From NCBI GenBank assembly GCA_963920635.1, contig OY987298.1:146170257-146234256 (forward strand): DNA of 64,000 bases, read 5' to 3'. The DNA comes from Pseudeuparius sepicola. Its lineage: Eukaryota; Arthropoda; Insecta; Coleoptera; Anthribidae. Below are positions 32,240 through 43,210 of the stretch, piece after piece. The stretch's first letter is position 1, and the number at the start of each line of letters is the position of its first letter. A program made the position numbers and the translations under genes. The notes under the pieces are model-generated. The model did no database searches. It was given only the letters and a program-made list of their open reading frames with translations, and had not been told where the DNA came from.

Positions 32240-33365
32240 AAATAGTTCAACTTTTTATGACTCATGTGGAATTTAGTTGCCGAGGCCCCTGGCCGAGGCA
32301 AATAAACCACATGAGTCATAAAAAGAACTTCAGTGCCGAGGTACATATTATATATTTTTTTTGAAATCGGAAAAAAATGATTTATTAGGCAAGAAAATAA
32401 TAATAAGGGATCACCCGTCCACGAACCGACTACGCGCGGCGTTGTTTGACTTGACTCCATAACAAATCTATTGATATTCAAACCTAATAAAATATTTATC
32501 CTGAAAGATTGGGCTGCTATAGATAACAATTTGGCAATGTGTACGAAAAGTTAAATGAGGCTTTATCGGCCGGGTTTTGAATATTTGGTCACTTTTGACG
32601 GGCGATTTCTCCGCGTCTGACGTTTGATGTTTACATCTCGCCAAGCCCTACTTATTGAAAAAATCGTACAATAATGGGCTACATTATTGTACGATTTCTG
32701 TGCTTTTAATGACGATTTTGGGACATTTTAATGCCGATTTCAAGAAATAGTTATTTATGTACCAAGGCACTGAAGTTCAACTTTTTATGACTCATGTGGA
32801 GTTTAGTTGCTGAGGCCTCTGGCCGAGGCAAATAAACCACATGAGTCATAAAAAGAACTTCAGTGCCGAGGTACATATTATATTTTTCTTGAAATCGGAA
32901 AAAAAAATGTTTTATTAGGCAAGAAAATAATAATAAGGGATCACCCGTCCACGAACCGACTACGCGCGGCGTTGCTTGACTTTACCGATCGCTCTTACTA
33001 GGACAAGTATAATGATGTACGGCACCTTCTGACAGAAAAACCAAACTGCTGCTTCTTGTGCAGCCTAAACAACAAATCTATTGATATTCAAACTTACTAA
33101 AATATGTATACTGAAGGATTGCGCTTCTATAGGAAACAATTTCGCAATGTGTATGAAAAGTTAAATGGGCCTTTATCGGCCGGATTTTGAATATTTGGTC
33201 ACTTTTGACGGGCGATTTCTCCGCGTCCGACGTTTGATTTACATCTCGCCAAGGCCTACTTATTGAAAAAATCGTACAATAATGGGCTACATTATTGTAC
33301 GATTTCTGTGCTTTTAATGACGATTTTGGGACATTTTAATGCCGATTTCAAGAAAACAGTATTAT
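32240..33365. repeat. Two tandem copies of a hairpin-bearing unit
   Basis: The units start at about 32240 and 32761 and run about 520-600 bp. Each begins with a large hairpin around ATGACTCATGTGGA / CCACATGAGTCAT. Each continues through AATCGGAAAAAAA, GGGATCACCCGTCCACGAAC, TATTGATATTCAAAC and TTTTGACGGGCGATTTCTCC to a second hairpin, ATCGTACAATAATGGGCTAC facing ATTATTGTACGAT. The second copy has about 70 extra bases after GGCGTTGCTTGACTTTACC. A third, shorter copy is at 58554-58885. There is no coding. Confidence 0.8.
32761..32872. repeat. 112-nt near-perfect hairpin
   Basis: ACCAAGGCACTGAAGTTC, then TTTTTATGACTCATGTGG, pairs with CCACATGAGTCATAAAAAG, then AACTTCAGTGCCGAGGT. An inner stem is GAGGCCTCTGGCCGAGGC. 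The stem is about 45 bp with few mismatches, long enough for small-RNA processing. Equivalent hairpins lie at 32246-32343 and 58554-58669. Confidence 0.8.
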
Positions 33366-33419
33366 TTGACAAAAAATTACACCACTTATCTATAGATTAA
33401 TATACATACGTATTGTCCA

Positions 33420-33660
33420 CGTTGGCGTGGCGGTCGACTTTTCTAACGGCCCGCGCCGTCATTATCATTAGTAAATTAACGTGCTGGGACAAAAAGCGAC
33501 TTTATTGAATTTACAATTTGCCGGCGCCAGGCTTTTTCTACGATTATTTAATTTAGTGTTTTTCCCCGTATCGTGCCACCAGTCCGCTGGCCTAACGACT
33601 TCCGATACATGGAAACGACCTTAATAATTCAAACGCGACTCGTTTGTCGGAATCGGGTAA
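33420..33660. other. GC-rich unique island with AATTA cores
   Basis: It contains CCCGCGCCGTCATTATCATT, AGTAAATTAACGTGCTGGG and GATTATTTAATTTAGTG. There is no repeat partner in the window and no coding frame. The hAT at 33702 inserted just beyond it. Confidence 0.35.
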
Positions 33661-34009
33661 AAGGTTTTCGTCGGAACTAGTTTATACGGGGTGCTCCCGA
33701 TCAGTGGCGTATTCAGGGGGGGGGCAAAGGGGGCAATTGCCCCCCCCCCGACCTGTCGAGATAAATGAGATGGTAATATCAAAATTAATAATACCAAAAA
33801 TTATATACTCCTGGCCTAATCTGAAAATGCAGTGAACATCAAACATCTACAATTTGTTATTTGTTTCATCTTGTCTTCTCGAAATTAAAACGTGTGCAGT
33901 AGATTTGAGAACGCGCCGCCGTATATTATGCATACACTCCGTCGGTCGCAGCGCGTAACCGTAAATTAGGCAAAACAACCTACTAAACATATTTTGCACA
34001 ATTACAGTG

Positions 34010-34114
34010 TGCACCGCCACGCCAGAAAGAACATTTTCAAAACTGAAAATTTTAAAAATTTATATTAGAGACAATATTAGCGAAAACCCACTGAATGGGT
34101 TAACATTCCTTTAA
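34010..34114 (+). pseudogene. hAT transposase C-terminal remnant
   Basis: The frame reads CTATPERTFSKLKILKN and then, after a one-base phase change, YIRDNISENPLNGLTFL and a stop. Together these are the hAT dimerisation signature (ATPERTFS.LK.LKN.LR......RLNGL). Everything upstream has been lost. Confidence 0.8.
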
Positions 34115-34231
34115 GTGTACCCTGAAATACCCATATCTCCAGAGATATTTGACGAGCTCAAGACCAAAAAAAGAATACTTGATTTTGTGATATAGATTTT
34201 ACTGATTTGAAGAAAAATTATTTTTATGTTA

Positions 34232-34885
34232 TACAGGGTGTCCGGTAATAACTTAAAAAATTTAAAAAAAATGGAAAATATGACGAAAAGTTCATATGAA
34301 TAGGTCCGCATGTTTGGTTTTCGAGATGTAGGGTGTTGAAATTTAAATTTTATTTTCGATTTTTTTATGTAACTTTTTGAGACGACAAAATTTTCTTGAA
34401 AAAAAAAAAACAAGTTAATTAAGTAAGTCAAAAAATAAATGTGCTTGTTTATTTAAATTTTATTTTTAAATTTCTCGAAAACAGTCACCTTTGGCGTTAT
34501 TCACCAAGTATACCTTTTTTGCTTAGAAAACGTTTGGGAAGAGGATACATCCACAAAATGGTAGTAAAAGTTTACTGTCAAAAAAGTTAGGGCAAATTAA
34601 ATTAAATAATGATAGCGTATAGCCGAGCGTATAATAGCCCTCTACGGATTGCACCAAAAATAATACCAAATTATGACTTCCCTTCCCAAAAAAAACTCCG
34701 GCTACCAATCTTTGCAAGAAAATTTTGTCGTCTCAAAAAGTTACTTAAAAAAAATTGAAAACAAAATTTCAATTTCAACACCCTGCATCTCGAAAACCAA
34801 ACATCTGCAGACCCATGTTCATATGAACTTTTCGTCATATTTTCAAATTTTTCAAGTTGGTTCATTTATTTCCGGACACTCTGTA
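34232..34885. mobile_element. Palindromic element nested in the 33.7-kb hAT
   Basis: TACAGGGTGTCCGGTAATAA (34232) faces TTTCCGGACACTCTGTA (ending 34885). The inner pair GAGACGACAAAATTTTCTTG / CAAGAAAATTTTGTCGTCTC marks the ends of the arms, with about 320 bp of other sequence between. Frames on both strands are shadows of the arms. Confidence 0.8.
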
Positions 34886-35010
34886 TTTATTTATTTCAGA
34901 AAATATGTTTTTGTTCTGTTTTTATTCGTTAAAATTATGGACAGAGTTTTGTTATTTATAACCGATTGCCCCTCCCAGACGTTAATCCTGGATACGCCAC
35001 TGCTCCCGAT

Positions 35011-35629
35011 GGCTGAGAACATGGCGAAATATCGACACGTATGATGGAAAAAGTTACTTTATTTAAAGTAGCAAACACATTATTTCTACTTTAAGTGTTA
35101 CTTATGGAGCAAATTTTTTAGATAATTTTTCGGAAATACCCCGAAATGAAATTTGCCATTAAACTATAGTCCAAAGCACGAAAGAAAACGTTTCTAAAGA
35201 ATGCGGGCAGCGTTGCGAGATTTCCTATACGAGTAGTCGTTATTTATTGGCGAATACAAGTTTTATCATATTGAAGCCGAATTTCTGAACTCTGTTATAC
35301 CGAAAAAATAAAGCTCGAATCACGGGACCACTTACCCATTTTTGTTTATCATTTATTTTTAACGCGGTGTGATAACACCTATTATATTTTTTTCAACATC
35401 GTCGCGTCTACCATCGCCTTTGAAATACGGCAACACAGCACTTCTGCCAAGCAGTCGGCTGACAAAAGCAGTTAGCCAACGCGTTTTGTGCCTGTTTCTA
35501 TAGTATGTAAAGTTAACTGCGTATTTGGTCTACCACACAGACCTAATTTTTTAGGCCGCTGGCAAGTTTTTTCCGCCGGCTCAGAGAGCTCAGTGGCGTT
35601 TCGTATGTTCGGGAGTTAACGTGTGCAAA
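35011..35629. other. Gene-free stretch ahead of a possible transposase start
   Basis: Mostly A/T-rich. The last 100 bases (from GGCCGCTGGCAAGTTTTTTC) become GC-richer and could be the 5' leader of the small frame at 35630. Confidence 0.35.
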
Positions 35630-35710
35630 ATGAATAAACAGGGAAGAACGTTTCATTCTCAAGCACGAGAAATAATTGCCAATGTTATAAGGGTTTGCCT
35701 TCCTCCATAG
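35630..35710 (+). pseudogene. Possible N-terminus of a DDE transposase
   Basis: A 26-codon frame begins MNKQGRTFHSQAREIIANVI, in the style of the first helix of insect mariner-like transposases, then hits a stop after VCLPP. Nothing downstream continues the protein. The resemblance is from memory and the frame is short, so confidence is low. Confidence 0.3.
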
Positions 35711-36852
35711 TCTAAGGCATCACCGTTAAGAATAATATTAACAATAAATTAAATAACAGTTATATGAAAATTAAGTCAGTGAGTTACACAGAATTGAGCT
35801 ACGCCCCTGAACTATGACGAATTCTATAATATTTGCGAGTTCTTCCCCCTTACGTCGCACGCATTCTGCCGTACGGAGGACTATATAACACATGCGAACA
35901 AATACCAAGAGGACATTTTTGTCTGCAATTAAAATCTACATAAAAAATTCAATACCTTTTATTACAATAGTGATTCATTTTTTTTTCTAAAACTAGTTTT
36001 ACCAATTACCCACTTCTCCGCCTCTGGTTGTGCAAGATGTTCGATATTAACAGGTTTTATGCGGACCCATGCCGTTATGACGTATACCAAATATGACTTA
36101 AATATCTCAACTAATTTGGTAAATATTCAATAAAGTCCACATATTTTTTCCAACTTCAACACCCTGTAACTTTTCTATGAAGCCTTAAAAAAGATATATT
36201 TTATAGGAAAAAGTGCGGATATTTTTTGAAGATCTATCACCTGTTAAAGTCCTGTTTCAAAAAACGGATTCACCCTGTATATTCTAGCATATAGTAATAA
36301 TAACCTCTGCTGGAAAATTTTACCATTTTAAGAGCGATTAATAACAATAAAAAAATCGAAAATAAACTGATATTATTTATAGCCGGCATTCGCTTCGGCC
36401 GCCATTTAATTTGTCCGGTTGTTCTCAAACGCAATTAATTGTCTATACACACACGGCGGTATAAACATAATTTACGGGCCTACAAACACGAAAATAGATG
36501 TTGGATTTCGTGCCATAAAGATTGAAATTTATGCGAATGGTTATAATAATTTCGAAGAGCCGTGGCGGTCGTACGTCGAAAACATGGTGCTTAAATAATG
36601 CTTCACGCACACAATATCGTTGTTGCATAAAATTGTGGTATATAGGGGAACATAAAAAATATGAATAATAGAATAATGGTAATGAACAAAATTGCTTTCT
36701 TACTAAAGGAATGCGACAAGTACGTACTCTAACACAAACGCCATATTTTTCCGCACCAAAAGTGTGCCTCATAAAATTCCATTTGGGGTACATTTGCTGG
36801 CAACACCGCAATCTAAAATGAGGCTTTTGATGCTGCATACGATAAGAGCAAC
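35711..36852. other. Gene-free 1.1-kb stretch
   Basis: A fragment ending GGATTCACCCTGTATATTC (36268-36286) belongs to the palindrome families. At 36384-36440 lies a small CpG/AATTA-rich patch (GCCGGCATTCGCTTCGGCCG, CGCAATTAATTG). The minus-strand frame at 36443-36874 is Cys/Arg-rich with no domain. Confidence 0.35.
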
Positions 36853-37517
36853 GGTTGCGTTCAATGCAGGCCAAATTTTTGTAATCGATAGGTAGCGCTA
36901 TCTGTCAACCTTTGACAGCGCTGTAATCGCTGCCGTGGTACGTTGAACGACCAATTTATAACTTGGTCTTGCTACAGTGGCTTTTCTCGTATAAAGCCAC
37001 TGTAGGTCTTGCCTGTCGTCAGATTTTTTTGTAGGTTATGTTTGGGTATTTTCTATTTTTGTTTTTAAAATAACTTGATTTTCTGTATCTTGATTTTACC
37101 ATTTTGGCTAATTTTTATAATGACGCCCAAGAAATAATAAACAACTGCACAGAGTTGATGATACAAGAAGCAGTTATAACCACTTTTCCACAATTGTCTC
37201 TTACAATTTCCTAACCTTCCATTTTTTATTTATTTATTGCGTGAATAATTATTCCTTATTAAAAAAAATAAACAAAATTAACGATACCGCAACAAGAATT
37301 TCGAGGTTAAGCGTTTCACAACAACAGAGAGAGCAGGAACGATAAAAAAAGATAGAAACATGATAAGTCCGCTACCAAGAAAATCCAGCAAAAATTAAAT
37401 CGCTGCCGAACCGAAGGTAGCGATAGCTAGCGCTATCTGTCATTTCTGCCCGTTCAATGCACATTGACGTAAAGCGCTGGCAGCGATTACAGATTTGGGA
37501 GCGCATTGAATGCAACC
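36853..37517. mobile_element. TIR element with 3-bp AAC duplication
   Basis: GGTTGCGTTCAATGCAGG at the left and, inverted, GGTTGCATTCAATGCGCTCC at the right continue with CAAAT and TGTAATCG in both. AAC flanks each end (36850-36852 and 37518-37520). Subterminal TAGCGCTATCTGTCA occurs on both sides. A small hairpin, CTACAGTGGCTTT / AAAGCCACTGTAG, lies at 36976-37010. There is no transposase. A 3-bp duplication fits PIF/Harbinger-like insertion, but AAC is not the usual target. Confidence 0.65.
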
Positions 37518-37520
37518 AAC

Positions 37521-38036
37521 TATTCGCCCTTTTTCTTTTTATACTCGACCGAAAATCGGTGCAAGGTGCAAGAGGTTAAGCTGATATATTTCTCATACTT
37601 ATTCAATGCGGTTTTTTAAATTGAAATTTCGCTAAAAGTATGCCCGTAAAAATTTGGCAACATGGCTGAAGTGGCACTGAAGTGTTCTGAGGCATAACCT
37701 TATTCGGCATTGAAAGTGGCAAGGAAAGTTGAAATTTCAAAATTCTAATCTCAAACTCCCAGACCGGGCAACGCGAGCGTTGCCTCGGTCATTAAAAGTC
37801 CCTCCGAGGCCAAAAAAGAGCTTACGCATCGTGCAATGTATTACATTTTTCCTGCCACCGAAAATTTCAAGTTATAGGTACTTTGAATAAAGCTCTAAAT
37901 ACATATGGAGTAGATTGTGAGTAATAATGATCTTCAAAATAACCTTTGTTCAATTACTAAAAATGATAATCGGTGATAAATATAAGAGGCAGAATGCAGC
38001 GATAATAAAAAATAAATAAAAAATGTTGAGCTTTGT
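37521..38036. other. Gene-free stretch
   Basis: Small dispersed repeat words are shared with 31190 (TTTGGCAACATGGC) and with 59150 (GTTGCCTCGGTCATTAAAAG versus GTTGCCTCGATCCTTAAAAG). No coding was noticed. Confidence 0.35.
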
Positions 38037-38085
38037 GTGGGATTTGAACCCCAGAAAAGGACGAATCAGAAGTGGCACTTGGCTA
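38037..38085. repeat. Left member of an inverted pair around the P-like gene
   Basis: AACCCCAGAAAAGGACGAAT, then CAGAAGTGGCACTTGGCT, matches in inverse orientation AGCAAGTGCCACTTCTGATT and CGTCCTTTTCTGGGTTTGAA at 43108-43151. TTTGAACCCC / GGTTCAAACCC resemble tRNA-type B boxes, so a tRNA-derived SINE is one reading. The other is that they are outer repeats of the P-like element. Confidence 0.6.
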
Positions 38086-38312
38086 ATTTAAGAGGGCAGA
38101 GGGGTATTTTTATGAGGTGGTGGGGACGGAGAGTATTGCTAGGCCGCCAGATCCTTAGAAAGGTTAAAACATGTCAACATATTTTTCACTATCATTTATT
38201 CATTTTGGGTAGGTATACCAATAAAATTAATATGAAAGCAATTCATATTATCTAATGTGTGCCGGTAATAAAATTATAATGTTTTACGAACCATTTATTC
38301 TATTTATCTGAG

Positions 38313-38348
38313 CCCAGAAAACCCACAACCTGACCCCTGTTTTCTGGG
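38313..38348. promoter_or_regulatory. CCCAGAAAAC inverted motif upstream of the P-like gene
   Basis: CCCAGAAAACCCACAACC and CCCCTGTTTTCTGGG form a 10-bp inverted pair. The word CCCCAGAAAACCCAC recurs at 38905-38919 and 39151-39165, all within 0.9 kb of the first THAP exon. Repeated copies near the gene's 5' end would suit binding by the THAP finger of the encoded protein; that is inference. Confidence 0.4.
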
Positions 38349-38943
38349 ACTTGATTATGAAAGCGGAATGCTTGACAACAGCGCGGCGCGGCGCCACAGA
38401 TTCCGTTCTTGCGGTACTGCCAGATCGTCCAGTCGGGAGCCGGTAACCAAGGCAACCCACAAAAATATAATGCAAATTAATTTAGTATAAAATGAAATCG
38501 ATGATAATTTACTTATAAAAATGTTAGTCCTTGATAGTATTTTGGTTGATATTAAATTGAAGGCGATAAAAATAGCTAAATGAATTTAAGGAAATTGTCA
38601 GGCATAAAAGCTGACGAAGTCCGGCAACGTCGTTCGTGGCCTACGACTGACGCGCCACCTAACGCCAGACGCCAGACAGCGTCAGTATGTTCAATTGAGG
38701 TTAAACTCCTTATAAAACGTAAACAATAAAACGAAAAACGATTACCAATTTCTAAGTAAAAAAGCCCAGTATTATTATCATGACTGTGATAAAAGTATCC
38801 AAAACAGGGACCAGATAAGGTGTACAATATGTATTCAGCTCAACTTGACTGCTTGTGTTGTTACTTCGAATACTTCGTTGCTGTATTTACACTAGTGCAT
38901 TGTGCCCCAGAAAACCCACTTTGTGCTTAGGTTTTGTGACGAA

Positions 38944-41900
38944 ATGGCCCCGCAATTATTGCTGTGTTCGTGGATGTTCTAACAACACGAGGAATGTTGG
39001 GATAAGTTTTTTCAAAATACCTGCTGATGAAAACAGGTAGGTACCTATGTGTAGTTTGTCCCTACCTTGTTACCACATTATTATATCCTTAGGTATTATA
39101 AATTTTATGTTCTACGTAGGTACTACCCCTTTTACTGGAGTATTACCTACCCCAGAAAACCCACAAATGGTTTCCTACTGATAATACCTACCTAACTATG
39201 GTTTTTAATTTTTTTTCAAGGTGTTATGCATGGACGAGAAAGTGTGGACGGCAGGATTTGTTAGAAAAAACACCCACACAGCTTTTTATTAATTATAAAG
39301 TTTGTTCAATGCACTTTGAAAATAGTATGTTTGCAAACCAGTCGAAGTCTGGGCTAAAGAAAACAGCAATACCAACTGTGTTCTCATCATGTAAGTACCT
39401 TCATTGGTAATTATGGAAATTAGTGTATGCACCGCCCGATTTTCTTGACATTTTGACCCCATAATTACCCCTTCATTATTAGATAATAATATGTATTTTT
39501 TGCTGATACTTGTAATTTTGCTGCATTTAATTTTTTTTACTAGGTTATATCGATGAGGCTTCTTCACAGAGTCCTTCTGTGTCTGTATGCAGCAATTTGA
39601 CTTTGTTAGAACCTCAACGAGAACTTGATCAACCAGTCTCGATCGCTCAACCTTTGGCTCAACCAAGTACACCCCATCTGTCACAGTCACCTATAGGCGA
39701 TCTCCACAGCATTACCGAATTTTCAGTTGCATCAAAAGGTAATGATATATATTCACAAACTGTTATTATAGTATACACACCCAAACTAATATGACATCAC
39801 GCATTATTTGCGATAATTTTTTTTGTCAAAAAAATTATATGTCATGGAAAGTCAAAAGTGTTTTTAGTTGCCGACAGCGAAAGTGACGTTAGATTTCGTG
39901 TTTTTTTAAGTTGTATAGCATAAAATCTAATAACATTTTACCTGGCAAAAATTTAGTACAAACATCTCTGTCTTCATTTTAATCATATGATCTTAAAAGC
40001 ATATGCACTGGAATTATTATTTTTCCCAAGGTTTTCATAACCTATAAAACAAAATACTGCTTGTAATATCTTATGATTAAAATGAAGACAGACATGTTTG
40101 TACTAAATTTTTACCGGTAAAATGTTATTAGATTTTATGCTATACAACTTAAAAAAATACAAAATCTAACGTCACTTTCGCTGTCGGGAACCCCCTCTTA
40201 AATGTGAAAAACCCGACAATATAAATTGTAATAAATATTAAGTGATTCTATATTATAAGTTTGGGTGTGTGTACATATATTGTAATTTTTTGTATTACTT
40301 ATTTTGTTATTGAATAATTCTATTTTTAGATGCTAGTCAACAAACTTCTCTTAGTTTGAGTGCACATAGTCCGAGAAAGCATTCATTAAAGTTACAAATA
40401 AAAAAACTCCAAAGAAAGTTGCATCCGAAGTTGGAGCAAGCTGTCGACAGTGCCGACACTGAAATAAATGACGAACAATTGCTTGCCATTTGTGAGAAAA
40501 AACTGCCTGCTTCAATGCTACTATTTGTAAGGCATTATTTAGAAAATCCCAAAAAAGATCCACAGGGATATCGTTACTCTTCAGATATGAAACAATTTTC
40601 CTTAACAATTTATTTTCTAAGCCCAAATGCTTATAGATTTTTAATGAAACCACTTTATTTGCCATCTAAAAGCACTCTTCAAAGAATAACTAGCAAATGG
40701 CATATAACTGCAGGTCTTAACAGTTTCATTTTTGAGGTTATTAAATCAAAAGCTACAAATTTAGAGGGTTCTTCAAAACAGTGCATTCTTTGTATTGACG
40801 AAATGTCATTAAAAATGTTTTTATTTTACAATAGATCTTCCGATACCATTGTTGGCTTTCATAATACATTGAAGGAAAAAAGATATGCTCCTGCTAAATA
40901 TGTTTTAGCTATTATGGCTAGAGCAATATTTGCTAAGTGGAAGCAACCAGTTGCTTATTTCTTTATTGATACTTGTTCAGGGGAGGAATTAAAATTTATT
41001 ATTTTTGAAGCAATAAGGAAACTTAAATCTGTAGGATTACTAGTAAGTGCGTTAGTGTCTGATCAAGGATCAAATTTTGTACAATTTTCAAAATCAGTTG
41101 GTATCTCTCCAAACTCTTCACATTTTTATGTCGATAGCGAAAAAATATTTTATATTTTTGATGCGCCGCATCTCTTAAAATCAACACGAAATAATTTTTT
41201 CAATTACACATTCGAAACCTCTGAAGGATGTACAAATAAAACGTATAGGTATTGACCAAATTTATAATAAACAAAAACATAAGCCTTTGGCTCTTCGGCT
41301 GTGTCCAAAATTTACAGATGAACACATTAATTCGAATCCTTTTAAAAAACTGAAGGTTAGTTTAGCCGTCCAAGTTTTCAGCGCAATGGTAGCTGCGGCA
41401 CTTAATTCCTTTATTGAATTCCGACAATTCCCCCCTTCGGCAAACGCTACAGTGTCATTTGTAGAAAAAATTGATAAGTTATTTGATATCTTAAATTCCT
41501 CAAAAATATCAGGCAGTAATACAAGTACAATAGACCTTTCAAAGGAGCAGATTACCAAGTCGATTTTTTAAAGGAAATGTTTACATATTTTGAGAATATT
41601 AAAATTTTAAAACAAAATATAGAGGTTACCAATAAAGTTAAATTTTTGAAAGGGTGGCAAATCACAATAAATTCATTTTTAGGTCTTTGGGAAAAATTTC
41701 ATTGTTTAGAGTTTAGTTCCTTATACACTCGACGCTTAAATCAAGATTGTCTCGAAAAATTTTTCGGCACTATTAGGCAGCAAGGGGGAAATTGCTTGAA
41801 TCCAACCCCCATCCAATGCGAAAGGGCTTTCAAAAAATCATTTTGTTTAAATTATTTCCAACACGCGGATGGGGCTAATTGTATTGAGGATTTTGATTCA

Positions 41901-42398
41901 TTATTGTCATACGTAACCACCGAACATACACAAATTTACAACAAAGTTGTTGTGGGAAATGCAAGATCTATTTTTTCTGATTTAAGTTCGGTGGCACCAG
42001 ATTATATTGATTTCGAACTACATGAATCAAATAGTATATCATATGTTTGTGGATATTTATTAAGAAAGTGCTTGGAACAACATTCATGTGAAGTTTGTAT
42101 TAAATATTGTAAACGTCATACATTAGGGGATACTGATTTGTTTACTTATTTTAAAGCATACAAATCAAGTGGTAACGAAACCTTTGGACATTTATTTTCA
42201 CCTCCTGATAATTTCCTAAATTATATTAAAACTCTCGAAGTTAATTTTTGTACCCTCTTTCCAAAGTTTGCTTTAGAAGAAAATGTTGGTGTGAAATTAA
42301 AAAATAAGCTGCAAAACATTTCATATCAACATCCATGCCCTAGTTTTAATCATGCCTATTTATTATCCCTTTATGTAAGATTTAGGGGTCATTATTAG
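38944..42398 (+). pseudogene. THAP/P-element-type transposase, four exons, three lesions
   Basis: Exon 1 (to 39036) has YCCVRGCSNN, the CxxxxC start of a THAP finger. Exon 2 (39221-39390) has CYAWTRKCGR, YKVCSMHFE and AIPTVF, which complete it. Exon 3 (39544-39738) is a Ser/Gln/Pro linker. Exon 4 (40330-42398) holds the transposase body: SPNAYRFL, CIDEMSLK (first Asp), LVSDQGSN (second Asp), FDAPHLLKSTRNN, and LNQDCLEKFFGTIRQQGG (Glu). All three GT/AG junctions keep phase. The lesions are an extra G after the likely ATG (38944), a frameshift at about 41250 and another at about 41530. The organisation parallels the four-exon Drosophila P gene. About 840 codons are expected. Whether the lesions are real or assembly errors is open. 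Confidence 0.85.
39866..40195. mobile_element. Palindromic MITE in intron 3 of the P-like gene
   Basis: CCGACAGCGAAAGTGACGTT and following AGATTTCGT at the left face AAATCTAACGTCACTTTCGC and TGTCGGGAACCCC at the right. Arms are about 140 bp and include TTGTATAGCATAAAATCTAA and TTCATTTTAATCATA. A single-arm copy is at 59953-60140. It lies wholly inside the 591-bp intron, so it would not alter the protein. Confidence 0.85.
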
Positions 42399-42560
42399 GC
42401 TAAGTTGATAATGTATAGTGTGCATGTGCATAATATGTACGTAAGTAGTTTATAATATCTTTTGTATTTATAGGTATTATATTTTATATGTGCTATTGTT
42501 TTTGAATTTTTTTTATAGATTTTAGTAATAAACATTTTTGATAAATAACCTTTTTTTACT
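42399..42560 (+). terminator. 3' untranslated region with polyadenylation signal
   Basis: After the TAG/TTAG end of the P-like frame a T-rich tail carries AATAAA at 42527-42532, about 130 bp past the stop codon. This is a plausible poly(A) site for the transposase message. Confidence 0.5.
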
Positions 42561-43107
42561 ACCAGTGATACGAAGGTCAACCAATTTTGCAAATAATAAT
42601 TGTTATGGATCTATATAAAAAAACAAATTAATTGCCAAGCTATGAGTTTGGACGCAAGTCGATTGAAATATTGTAATATTTCAACCACCCAAGTAGAATA
42701 GTTCACTTGAACCTAAATCATAGTTGTTTCTAATTAATATAGGTAAGTATAAAATAATAAAGAGGAAATATTGTGAAATTTCCATGTACAATAAAAAAAT
42801 GTATTTTTCTCTTTAGTAAAATATTAATATTTATATTTTTTTCGTCAGTAAAATACCTACTTAAAATCACTTCTGGAAATTCAAATTTAACTAGATCTAA
42901 TCCCAGAAAAAAACTTTACTATTCTAAAAATTAATTTTGCTATATAAAACACAAAATTTTCTATAGCCCGGACCTGGCCGTGCAATGGGCAAGTTTTACT
43001 CTGTCCAAACTACGGTGGGCGTGGCCAATGCGCAGATGTCAACGGCGGAGAGTTCATTTCCTATGCGCGAGAGGGGAAATTGGAACCGCGACATCAAAGG
43101 CGCCGAA
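42561..43107. other. 3' flank of the P-like element
   Basis: A/T-rich to 42960, then GC-richer (GCCCGGACCTGGCCGTGCAA). I could not find a short P-type terminal inverted repeat or 8-bp target duplication matching the left side. Confidence 0.35.
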
Positions 43108-43210
43108 AGCAAGTGCCACTTCTGATTCGTCCTTTTCTGGGTTTGAACCATGGATCTTTGAATTACTAATCGCGTACTCTCACCCACCGGTAGCGCGGTG
43201 CCTGTCAAAT
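43108..43210. repeat. Right member of the inverted pair around the P-like gene
   Basis: GCAAGTGCCACTTCTGATTC and TCCTTTTCTGGGTTTGAACC, inverse to 38037-38085. On the minus strand the following bases (GGTGGGTGAGAGTACGCGAT ... GGTTCAAACCC) could be a tRNA-like head with a B box, which favours a SINE. The A box is not convincing. Confidence 0.5.

Larger units (their letters stand above)
33702..35002 (+). mobile_element. hAT element with G-run hairpin end, non-autonomous
   Basis: Ends CAGTGGCGTATTCAGGG and the inverse CCTGGATACGCCACTG are flanked by a perfect 8-bp duplication, CTCCCGAT (33694-33701 and 35003-35010). The left end continues as a G run and GGGGGCAATTGCCCCCC. It contains a transposase scrap (34010-34114) and a later palindromic insertion (34232-34885). 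It shares the style of 5574-7456 and 11935-13063. Confidence 0.9.

Noticed and set aside
36443..36874. 143-residue Cys/Arg-rich minus-strand frame
   Set aside because: No recognisable spacing of cysteines and it runs into the TIR element; treated as chance.
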